A stretch of 64,000 bases of DNA from Piezodorus guildinii. Its lineage: Eukaryota > Arthropoda > Insecta > Hemiptera > Pentatomidae. A program made the translations under genes and the position numbers. Shown here one piece after another: positions 55,533 through 64,000 of this stretch. How positions within the stretch are numbered: the first letter of the stretch is position 1; every line of letters starts with the position of its first letter. The stretch lies in assembly GCA_023052935.1 (NCBI GenBank), contig CM041298.1, forward strand, positions 63,482,217 through 63,546,216, read 5' to 3'. The notes below the pieces were generated by a model. The model worked only from the letters and a program-made list of their open reading frames with translations, did not search any database and was not told the origin of the DNA.

Positions 55533-55765
55533 AGCTGAGTGGCTAGCGCGCAAGTCTCGCACGCCAAAGTTCAAATCCCAGTCCCGGCGGGACTTTCATA
55601 ACCATATAATTAAATTGGGATTTACTCACAGCATCTCCCCCAGGTATGCTAGACCCGTCAGCCTGACCATTCACAAAAATAGGAGTATGGAGTGATGACC
55701 CTACCCTATAAAATTTCATTGTTAAACGTGGTGAGAATATCCTGTCAAGCAAAAAAACTTTTTTT
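55533..55765 (+). repeat. SINE-3, tRNA-derived SINE
   Basis: A third SINE type: A-box-like GAGCTGAGTGGCTAGCGC (near 55534) and B-box-like AGTTCAAATCCC (near 55568), with a body containing 'cagcatctcccccaggtatgctagacccg' and 'gagtgatgaccctaccctataaaat', and a T-rich 3' edge. The body phrase 'gacgaccctaccctgtaat' recurs at 57534-57560, a second small piece. Confidence 0.68.
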
Positions 55766-56074
55766 TTTTTTTAAATAGATACAATCTGCAACCTAGTCAA
55801 ACGATATACCTTTTATTCGATGCATAGAGAAATAAATAACTTTTACCGCATTCATAAATATATACAATATTTAGTACTTTGAGCTAAGCAAAGGAGGACT
55901 CAAAGAGATCTCCTCATCTCTCTTTTACATGTCTCGCTGACAAAAAAAAGCCAACGGTGACTGAATGACTGACTGCATAAGAGCCCTGAGATTCCTACCT
56001 AGTTAAAAATTCAATGATAAAAATGTATTTTTTTATCAGACTGTCTGTTGGTTCGCATACCATATTATTTTTCT

Positions 56075-56305
56075 TTAGTTTGTTTATTCATTTAACGTAA
56101 CTTAATGCTTATATTGCTAATAGTATCGTAAATCTAATAATTTAGGTTTCTTTATGCTAAGGCTCTTAAACGTGTACCTGACATCGCAGAGGCCCGAAAA
56201 GACCTTCTTACATTCTCTACGGACGGCACAACTAAGGTTTTCTTCACCTATTAAAAAATACTAGGGCCACTTGCCAGGTTTGAACCAGCGACATTTGACG
56301 TTTTT
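56075..56305 (-). repeat. SINE-1, diverged inverted copy
   Basis: Starts with the complement of the tail ('tttgtttattcatttaacgtaac'), continues 'tgctaaggctctt', 'cgtgtacctgacatcgcagaggccc', 'aaaaaatactagggccacttgcc' and 'ggtttgaacc' at the B box. Confidence 0.65.
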
Positions 56306-57289
56306 CAGTTTACAACTTATTAATGATGAATAACGGTTCTTCGTTTATAATTAAATCATCATACTTGCTTATAAATGTAGCGCTGCTCCTCAAATATAAA
56401 ATGCAAGACCCTCCTCGATCAAAGGCGTTGAAGAAGCAGCGAACGAGGTTTCTGGACACTTATTCGATTTACGTTCCCTCGGAGGAAATCCTTTTTTGAA
56501 AAGATTTCGGAGCGAAGCGTAACAACTTTACTTCCCCGTCAGAAGTTAGCGGAAAATCTTATATATTGTATATTTTATAGAACCGTTATAAGGTTCGTTG
56601 AATGCGTATTCTGTCTAGTTTGGAGATGTTTTGTGTCGTTCAAACTACTAGAATCTCTATGGAACGATGGAAAAAAACGATGGAAGATATTAAAAAGAAA
56701 AATCATCATTCAGTTACTTCGATTACCCTAGCCAGAAAATCATCTTGTTAAGTAAAAAATAAATCAAAAGAACAAGTTTTAGCGAATACAAAAATACCAG
56801 TAACTTTAAAATTTTACTTAAGCTGAAAGATATTATGCCCTATTAAAATTAACTATAGTCTGCTTTATTACGGGGATATTTTAATCTAAATGACTAATTA
56901 TAAAAAAACATATACATAATGTCTAATTTAAAATACTATTTCATGTACTAAATGCTTATTAGTACGAAGAATCGTGAGCTATTAAATAAACTTTTATTTG
57001 TAAGATACACCTTAGCAACATTGGTTTAAAATTTATTTTGTGGTAGTGCACAATCTTACCTACATATTCACATAATTTACAGATTCACTTAATTTTTATT
57101 GAGGGAATTAAATTCCCTACCTTCTCATATTACCGCTTTACAAAACTGCCTATTTATAATGTCGTGATGGTTCACTCCGATTCCATTTTAAGGATGTATA
57201 GGTTTTTATTTTATTTTTATTTAATTTTTATTTTTTATTTTATTTTATATAATAAATGGAATTGAAGTTTGCTTAATATCAATCACTTA
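56306..57289. other. No gene; small SINE-1 scraps
   Basis: 56470-56545 contains two short inverted SINE-1 phrases ('tttacgttccctcggaggaaatcc' and 'tttacttccccgtcagaag'). The rest is unassigned AT-rich sequence. Confidence 0.4.
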
Positions 57290-57799
57290 ATAGTTTAATC
57301 AAAATCGTTAGCGCTGTTTTTATGAAAATTATAAAACTATGAAAAATGTATTGTATTAAGTGACACATTCTGGTTTGTCAATTTTTGCGAAAAAGTTGCA
57401 ATATGCTATATTATTTAGGTATATTGTATATTATATTACTATAAAGATATATGGTAGCTTTATATATGTAATTCTTGTTTGGTAAGAATTTTCGTTTTCT
57501 TACTAGACTACTCACTAAAATAGCCTTAGGGGGTGACGACCCTACCCTGTAATACATGTGTGCAATGTCTGTCGCGCCAACCTAATTTAAATTACAAAAG
57601 GGATTGAATATTTTGCTTATAAGCCCTGTTACACTATTTAAATCAAATTAAAACCTAACGGAAATCGAAGCCCATTTTATTTTGCATCAGTATAGTATAT
57701 ATACCCCGCCCTCACTCCCTGGTCAAAATCATTTTAGCGAATTCAATCAAAATCGATGAGCCATTTGATAGTGATTATCTTCAACGTAGCTTTCTGGTA

Positions 57800-57800
<1 letters not shown>
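57290..57800 (+). repeat. HINE-like scraps
   Basis: 57295-57400 ('atcaaaatcgttagcgctgtttttatgaaaat') and 57620-57780 ('aagccctgttacac', 'aatcaaaatcgatgagcc') follow family order but are very diverged and split by a SINE-3 piece at 57530-57580. Confidence 0.4.

Positions 57801-57803
<3 letters not shown>

Positions 57804-57836
<33 letters not shown>
57804..57836. repeat. (TA)n(GA)n microsatellite
   Basis: Short TA run followed by about 13 GA repeats. Confidence 0.9.
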
Positions 57837-58997
57837 TATGTAAAAAGTATAATTTTCCTGTAGAATTCTTAGTGCTATAATACTCCTTTAGACATTCCCT
57901 GATTCTGAACTGAGGAAAATGATTTCCCGGTGGTCGCGTCAGAGTTTAGGGACTACTCAGCCGAGAATAACTAAATAGCCATTTGAATAAAGAAGTGCCC
58001 GCCCGGAATAAAAAACCGAAATCAAGTCTACGAGGAATAATTTATGACCAACCCTGCTGACCCTACTTCACGCCTTTTCCCCTCCCCACGTAAGGTAGCC
58101 CCTGTCAGTTTCATGGCTGAATGCTGAATATTAGCTTTTTTTTTTAAGGTTCTTCGAATTTACAAATGGATGAACGATCAGCAACTTCTAGAAACTCATG
58201 TTTAATTTTTCAAAGACTTCAGTAAGAAGGAAGTCTATCTTATATCTTAATTTTTATGGTATTTCGTCTCCTGGAAGTTTTTCATTTACGTATTGGGATT
58301 GAAATATATATATACCGAAATAAGGTGGTTCCGAACCTTTGCGATGTTAGGTATTCGTTAAAGCATCTTCCGATAAGCCAAAGTTGCATCAAGTGGCGTT
58401 ATAATGAATGGGGAACTTATTCATTTGATCTGAGGGGGCCGAGTATTGGCTTTGAAAACTCGCATTCGTTATGTTTCACGATTACAGTACTTTTTCTTAT
58501 TTCAGGTTTCATACATCGATTGGTGACAATAATAAATACCACAATCGATTTAAATTATCGAAATTACTTCGTGTTTGGAATGCAGATTTTTTTTTTCTCA
58601 ATGTTTATATTTAATATTAATGTTTTTATGTTATCGTATAAATAATTTATATGTAATTTTACCTCTTATTTTTATTGATTTATTTAATGCAAATAAGAAA
58701 CAAGAATGAATTTAGGCATTGTCAATATATCGGGGAATTGTTCGCTATTCAATACCAACCACTAACTCCGTTTTAGGTTAACGGATTTTAAGCGATTTAA
58801 ATTGCAAATGTGATTTTAGTTAAGTAATTTTCACTTGTATGTGGCGAGGTTGGTTGACAGTTCTCAACTTGACTTTAGCAGTAGCTATGGATTATAGTAT
58901 AAAGTTTTACGGAGAAACAAATTTTATTGTTAATAACTCTCTACGGTATCTGATACTACTATAATTAAACATTAATGTACTATTTTTGTGGTGAATC
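57837..58997. other. No gene; SINE-1 scrap at 58320-58402
   Basis: 58320-58402 ('aaggtggttccgaacctttgcgatgttaggtattcg', 'cttccgataagcc') is the SINE-1 middle. A GC-richer patch at 57950-58120 is unassigned. The frame 58256-58645 covers the SINE scrap and shows no domain. Confidence 0.45.
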
Positions 58998-59074
58998 CAT
59001 ATATATATATATATATACATATATAGAAAAAATAAAGCACATTTTAGGAATATGACATCAAATATTTATATTTA

Positions 59075-59080
<6 letters not shown>

Positions 59081-59113
<33 letters not shown>

Positions 59114-59122
59114 TATATATTA
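59081..59122. repeat. (TA)n microsatellites
   Basis: TA tracts at 58999-59018 and 59081-59121. Confidence 0.9.
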
Positions 59123-59124
59123 TT

Positions 59125-59570
59125 AATCAAGAGCCGTTTTTGTGAAAATCGTAAAATAGTGCAAAATGCATGGTATGAAGTGGTAACATCTCGGGCGTAT
59201 ATTTGTCTCCAATAAAAATTTCAGTTTCATAGGACTTTTTGTTTTCGTGCTGGAGTTACCACACACACACCCACAAGCAGTTTGCCTGCAAGCAGTTCCG
59301 CGGTGTGGCATCGCAGAGAATGTAGGTTTTAGTGAGATAGAATCTTACACTGCTGTGGATTCAAGAGCTCACTTCGTCTTATAAATGATTTTACCCTACC
59401 ATAAAAAATAAATAAACAAAATAAAACACAGACCCTTTTCGCAAAATGACAGTCATTTGGACTCAAGGAACCCTAAAACGTGTATTTCTGTTGAAAACTG
59501 GAATTAAATAATTTTCACTATCGCAATACTTTTCCTTAGTATATATTTCATATTTACGTAAGTGAAAGTA
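59125..59570 (+). repeat. HINE-like 3' half, interrupted in its microsatellite
   Basis: 'caagagccgtttttgtgaaaatcg', 'aaaatgcatggtatgaagtgg' and 'gttaccacacacacaccc' lead to a foreign segment at about 59272-59428 (ending 'aaaaaataaataaacaaaataaaac', a SINE-type tail). Then the repeat resumes with 'cacagacccttttcgc' and ends 'cgtaagtgaaagtaat'. It looks like a SINE-type insertion into the CA tract. Confidence 0.6.
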
Positions 59571-59589
59571 ATATGATTAATATAAAAAC

Positions 59590-59950
59590 AGATGACTTTT
59601 CTTACCAGGTTTGGGAAAATCAATTTAAAAATTATCAAATAAAGGTAGAGTTAAGAAAAGTTTATAGAATAATATTCATTTTCGTTGGAAACACATGTTT
59701 TAGATTAAATAAGGAAATTATTATCTTTAATAATTACTTAAGTTTACACCCTTTTCATCTATTTGCGTTACGTTTTACAACTTTGTATGCATATATTTTT
59801 TTTATAATCTTTAGCTTCCCAATGTATGTTATACATCTGTATTATTATTCTTATATTAGGGAGAAAAAATACTTTAAAAATATATTTTCTCATTTTTCCT
59901 TTAGTTGGTTATCAAATTCGTTAAGTTTGTGTATTTAGCTAGGTTTTTTT
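59590..59950 (+). repeat. HINE-like 5' half, very diverged
   Basis: 'cgttggaaacacatgttttagattaaataagg', 'atctttagcttcccaatgtatgttatac' and 'cctttagttggttatcaaattcg' match the family in order. The frame at 59573-59938 lies wholly in this repeat and is not a gene. Confidence 0.55.
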
Positions 59951-60294
59951 TCTCATTACTAATCAGATATTTTTTACTTCGCTATGTGCTATAAATAATT
60001 TCCAGCAATGTAATTGGTTAAATCCTGTATTGGAGTTACTCCCGTTCCTTCTCCCATAGTACAATCAGTTCTGGTGAACGAACACTGATAAACGAACAAA
60101 GTTATTTGATTATTACATTCATAATGGGCATAGCATTAGATAGGAACAACGCTCCCTATCAGATTTATTGAAGAGCCGTCATGTATTTGACCGTATTATT
60201 GTACCTAGTCCTACCATAAATATTGTTACAAGGAAATATTTACAGTTAAATGTTTTGTTTTTAATTTTTTTTTGGAAAATAAAATGTCTATCTA
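59951..60294. other. No gene recognised
   Basis: Sequence 3' of the mariner remnant; terminal inverted repeats of that element could lie here but I could not match any. Confidence 0.4.
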
Positions 60295-61320
60295 TTAAAC
60301 AAAAATTAAATTATTTAAAATGTAGCCCTTATCCTTTACACAGGCATTTAATTTCCATGGGCAGTCATCAATAGCAGCACGCAGCACTTCCTGAGGAAAT
60401 CGCTCAACTGCTCGAACCAGAGATTGTTTAAGACTTTCCAAGTTTGGATGTGCTCCTTGGCATGCCATCCTCTCCATTTCGGACCAAAGCTGCCAATCTA
60501 GAGGGTTGAGATCGGGGTTTCCTGCGGGCCAATCCGAGCCAGAGATGAACGTTGGAATGTCCTTATGCTGCCTCTGCTGAGTTGACCTGGCCTTGTTAGC
60601 TGGAGCGTAATTCTGCTGGAAAACCCACGACTTTCCAACAAGCAATTTATTATTTAGAGGTTTGACGACAGGTTCGAAAATATCGTCCTGCTAGTTTTGA
60701 GTGTTTTCTCAAAAATTATGCTTTGTGGTGCTATCAAAGAAAACCATCACTGAGAAAGGGTGATGATATTTTTTTTACTATTTTAATGACTTCCTGGGCT
60801 TCTTTAGAGCTTTGTGCGTACACACGATCATTTTGGCGACTTTATTTTCCCTGGGTTGTAAAAAATTTCTCATCGCCAAACAAAATCTTTTCATGTAGAC
60901 CATAGGTGTAACGCCCAAGGAGCGCTTCGCATCATTTCTCTCTAAATTGTTGTAGGAAAGTGGTTAGCCTTTGTCCTGTCATTCTTCGATAAGCACCCAT
61001 CCTAAAGTCACTTTCATTATGCGAGACAGTGATCTGACAAAGATTCCCATCTCCCGATACATGATTTGTTGTTTATGAATGGGATTTCTTCTGATTTGAG
61101 CAGCCTTTCATTTCACTGGATTTGCCGTAGCATTCTGTCGAGGTCTGTCATTAGGGTCTTATTATACCCATTTATAGTGCGGTACACGAACATACGGCTG
61201 ATACCCATAGGTTTAAAAGTGTTAAAAATCTCTAACCTACATTTTTCAACATTGAGTAAGGCTATTCCGTTTTCTTTATCACCCCACTCCATGAATCCTA
61301 TCATCCTAACTCAGCGAAAG
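60295..61320 (-). pseudogene. Tc1/mariner transposase (D37D-like), inactive
   Basis: Cut-and-paste transposase on the minus strand, in several frames. Helix-turn-helix start: VEKCRLEIFNTFKPMGISRM then VYRTINGYNKT (61113-61304). Then HKQQIMYREMGI, AKRSLGRYTYGLHEK with the first catalytic Asp in LFGDEKFF (near 60870), QNDRVYAQSSKEAQEV, and a final open frame 60295-60645. There FQQNYAPANKA replaces the second catalytic Asp by Asn, and SDWPAGNPDLNPLDWQLW has the third. Several stops and shifts plus the lost Asp make it dead. The frame's internal ATG at 60643-60645 is not a true start. Confidence 0.85.
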
Positions 61321-61863
61321 AAAAATACAAGCTAATTGGAATTATTCCCCTGACGTGTAAAGAAAATAATCTGATGAAGGTGAGGTTTATTTAAAGGATA
61401 TAAACCAAGTTCAACTTTTTAAACAGTATTTATGGTAGAGGTATATCTTGCACAATACCTCAAAAATTTTAAGTACTCATTAGAAAGTTAATCGAATTTC
61501 TAACCGCATTAATTCAAAATTATCTAAATACGACCAGTATTAATAAACATACTAACTTTATAACAAATATATTTAAGCATATTGAGCATGGTATCCTCGA
61601 TTTGTACGCAGGCTCCCATGAAAACAAGTTTAATTGTTATTGTTTTTAAAAACTTATTTAATGTGGCTAAATAATGTTTTTTATTTAGAACCTGTTAGAT
61701 CTTATTTCTGAAAACTAAATATCCGGTTTTTCTTAAATGGAAAATTTCATCCACGAATCGTATTAAAGCATAGTCTTAAGCTAAAACGTATTCTACTGCT
61801 ATTATAAATTTGTCTGATCTAACTTAATTCCTACCTTTAAATAATAGCAATTTATAAAAAAAA
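61321..61863. other. No gene recognised
   Basis: AT-rich sequence; may contain the 5' end of the mariner element. Confidence 0.45.
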
Positions 61864-61953
61864 GTTAGTTTTTAGGAAGAGTAAGAACATATAATCCATA
61901 TGATTCAGCTAATCAGTTACTCTTTTATGTTCTTACTCTTCCTAAAAACTAAC
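61864..61953. repeat. 28 bp perfect inverted repeat (foldback)
   Basis: Left arm 61864-61891 starts GTTAGTTTTTAGGAAGAGTA; the right arm 61926-61953 is its exact complement; loop 34 bp. A-runs flank both arms. The arms are perfect where surrounding repeats are decayed, so it is young or maintained. Confidence 0.93.
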
Positions 61954-62029
61954 AAAAAATATTAGATGAGGAAGATGGTTGGGGGTGCGGTCATAAATCA
62001 GAAACACACATTTAAAATAAGTGTTATTT

Positions 62030-62085
62030 TAATTATGTGCCGACGTTTCGGCCTACAACGGGGGCCTTCATCAGGGTTGACTCTA
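62030..62085 (-). ncRNA. Hammerhead-ribozyme-like motif
   Basis: On the minus strand: CTGATGA (62068-62074), one extra A, GGCC (62063-62066), a 9-nt loop, GGCC (62050-62053), GAAAC (62045-62049), then GTC (62042-62044). CUGAUGA, helix II and GAAA are the conserved hammerhead core and GUC is the usual cleavage triplet. Helix III would be the self-complementary ACGT only, so cleavage in cis is doubtful and a dimer would be needed. Tiny hammerheads of this sort are known in Penelope-like retroelements, whose RT I do not see here. The extra A before helix II is off-consensus. Activity is untested. Confidence 0.5.
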
Positions 62086-62235
62086 AGACGCTGCCTAAAG
62101 GAGTCTCAAAAAATATTAGATATTCATGGTTTCCGCGAATCCCTTCTAAGCCACTGGACGGATTTTGATACAGTTTTTACTATCTTTAGAGTATTCTTTC
62201 CTGAAGGTTATATACACATTGCCATTAAGCTTTGC

Positions 62236-62330
62236 TTTTTTTTTTTTTCCAGTGGCGCGACAGGCCGTGTCGGCCCTGGACCTCACGGCGTAATCTCCTG
62301 GGAGATTACACTCACGTTTCTCGATGCATT
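62236..62330. repeat. GC-rich hairpins after a T-run
   Basis: After a ~14-T run (62236-62249) come AGGCCGTGTCGGCC-type and GTAATCTCC-TG-GGAGATTAC inverted repeats (62268-62311), unlike the flanks. Possibly part of the same mobile element as the ribozyme-like motif or a separate short retroposon. Confidence 0.4.
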
Positions 62331-62702
62331 TTGTAGTGTAGGGTCATCACTAATTGATGAAAAAGTTATTCCTGAAATATGAATATTAATATAGACGTAT
62401 AATATACCGTTGGAAAGCACAAGATTATGTAAACGTTAAAACGCAATAAAATAAAAGGTACGAGTTAATATAAAGTTGTTATAAGCTCATCAACTCATGA
62501 ACATGTGTTATTATAGTTTTATATTGCCAAGTACAAGTTACAATCTTTTATTCAGTACGTAAGATTTTAGAAATTATATTACATACCAAATTATAACTAA
62601 ATTGTTCAAATAAGTGCCAAGATGTTCTAAATCTATAAACCAACATTGTTATTAATTATTTCAACTTTAAAATTACTCCATGAAAACAGATCTTTCACTG
62701 TA

Positions 62703-63540
62703 TTTTTTTTTTTTTTTTTTTTTTTTTATCTTTATTTATTTTAATCTACACCTGTAACTTTTCCGCGACAATAAGCATATGTATATTGCAATGTTTTTGA
62801 CCGGCTGCTTTTCTAAGGCAGCGGTACCTTCAAAAACTAGCTTACTTGATATATTTAATGCATGTATAGACTATTATGACTGAAACCATTGGATTTCCTT
62901 TCCAAAGGTTTCGTGTTTACCAATCCCAGTAGGTGAATATTAAATTATACCAGGTTTCAATTAATGACATCATTATTTAAAATCAACTTACACTTATACA
63001 ATCTATTTAAACTATGCCCGAGAATATTGAGGGACATTACCGTTAAACTTGCCATGCAATATTACAACTAAAGAAAATACCTTCAAACCCTTTAGCCGGT
63101 TGGCGAAGGTGGAATCAGTCTTAGGCGCCCCTTCTAGGCTCTTAAACCTCCAGCAGCTCTCTCTCTGATCCCTCGACGTACCTTGCTTCTTCTTGAGGAT
63201 GGAACTCGACTCTTCTCTTGTTGGACCTCAACTCCCGTGGATGGAAAAAGACTGCCCTTCGAATCTTCTCTCTCATCCCCGTCTCCTCGGGTGGGGCTGA
63301 TATGGGAAGTGCCCCAGTTGGCGTTCCAGCCTTTGTAGAAACTACTTTTAAGAAATATTTCTTATTTATTTAAGGCGGCGTTGTAAGCCTTTGTGATATT
63401 CTTTTCATCTTTTCACCACTCTTAATATTCTTGTCGGCCGCCGTTGGGGGAAACTACCAGGGGTCTCTGGTACCGCGAGTGGAAGGGGAGACCCATACCG
63501 ATGGGAAATCTAGGGGGCTAAGTAAACACCTTTTGAGCTT
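62703..63540 (-). mobile_element. Unknown poly(A)-tailed retroposon candidate
   Basis: A ~25-T run (62703-62727), read as poly(A) on the minus strand, is followed upstream by a 3' UTR-like AT-rich stretch and then by an unusually GC-rich block (63075-63540). Within it the minus strand is open for about 70 codons ending near 63149, with charged text such as EKIRRAVFFHPREL and KRRVEFHPQEEARYV. A second frame is open over part of the same span. I recognise no family. It could be the end of a LINE ORF or non-coding. Confidence 0.35.
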
Positions 63541-64000
63541 TTGTCGGCCTAGGCTTTTAAAGGCATATCAATATATATTTAATTGATGTAATTGTTATCT
63601 GATAAGGTATTTCCATCCTCAGTATTCTCAATGCATAGCAATATACATTGTAAGAGCTGGCATTTCAGGCATGAGGGAGGTCATTACCCAGCGGTACCTC
63701 CTCCTATTCACTGTAAATTAAATGGGGTTCCCATGGAAAATAAATCAAATCATTAAAATTTATTTTGAGTAGTTTATTTAAAATATAGAATAGTAATAAA
63801 CTTAATAGGGTACGGACCTTTGTTGTCTCTAAAGGTTTTAAAAACATACATTGCAATCAAGTTTTTATTTTTTTTTTTGTGGAAAATTTTCTGTTATCTA
63901 TTCTTCACTTTAAAATAACAAGCAAATAAACTGAACCGATTTTCATTTATGTTTTTCATTTCTGCCGATGATTAAACATAATAATGAAAATATGTTATAA
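63541..64000. other. No gene recognised
   Basis: AT-rich sequence to the window end. Confidence 0.5.

Noticed and set aside
59573..59938. 121-codon plus-strand frame
   Set aside because: Lies in a decayed HINE-like copy and is AT-driven.
1..64000. CRISPR array, rRNA, bacterial operon or virus
   Set aside because: No regularly spaced short repeats, no rRNA cores, no prokaryotic gene organisation and no env or capsid gene outside retrotransposon gag.

Overview
This is an AT-rich arthropod (almost certainly insect) nuclear sequence dominated by transposable elements. The only part I can assign to a host gene is one short exon at 43972-44186 (minus strand). It encodes the first Ig domain of a Beaten-path (Beat) family protein, a neuronal guidance family known from insects, and it has good splice sites on both sides. 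If the window is contiguous, most of it is intron of that gene: about 44 kb on the downstream side and about 20 kb on the upstream side, with no second exon recognised. I cannot name the species.

Layout. 1-6.8 kb: copies of a dispersed ~0.9 kb non-autonomous repeat (called HINE-like here), pieces of a tRNA-derived SINE (SINE-1) and a possible solo LTR. 6.8-20.7 kb: one Ty3/Gypsy element on the minus strand with two nearly identical ~260 bp LTRs. It contains a HINE-like element at the gag-pol boundary and a Jockey-type LINE in its protease. A 5.24 kb piece of gypsy plus LINE is then duplicated in direct tandem, so integrase, RNase H, RT and most of the LINE occur twice. 20.7-27 kb: decayed LINE ends, a second SINE and an RTE-like LINE. 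27.2-28.1 kb: an internally deleted piggyBac element between TTAA sites. 28.2-33.5 kb: CR1/L2-like LINE debris, two HINE-like copies and another repeat family. 35-43.4 kb: SINE-1, HINE-like copies, a gypsy RNase H fragment with an unexplained 73 bp insertion, and a second RTE-like LINE. 43.4-64 kb: the Beat exon, a young 5'-truncated Jockey-type LINE with a perfect 12 bp target-site duplication, more SINE pieces, a broken Tc1/mariner transposase, a 28 bp inverted repeat, a hammerhead-ribozyme-like motif and a poly(A)-tailed unknown retroposon.

How the parts relate. No operon or pathway is present. What can be reconstructed is history: gypsy inserted, then HINE and LINE inserted into it (order unknown), then the composite was duplicated in tandem. 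The two duplicate units share all gypsy stop codons and the frameshift, and differ at only a handful of bases that I could find.

Most novel candidates: the HINE-like family (subterminal inverted repeats, internal CA microsatellite, 18 bp 3' palindrome, target-duplication-free insertion at AA/TT); the 73 bp element with an 8 bp target duplication that keeps the RNase H frame open; and the hammerhead-like motif near 62.05 kb.
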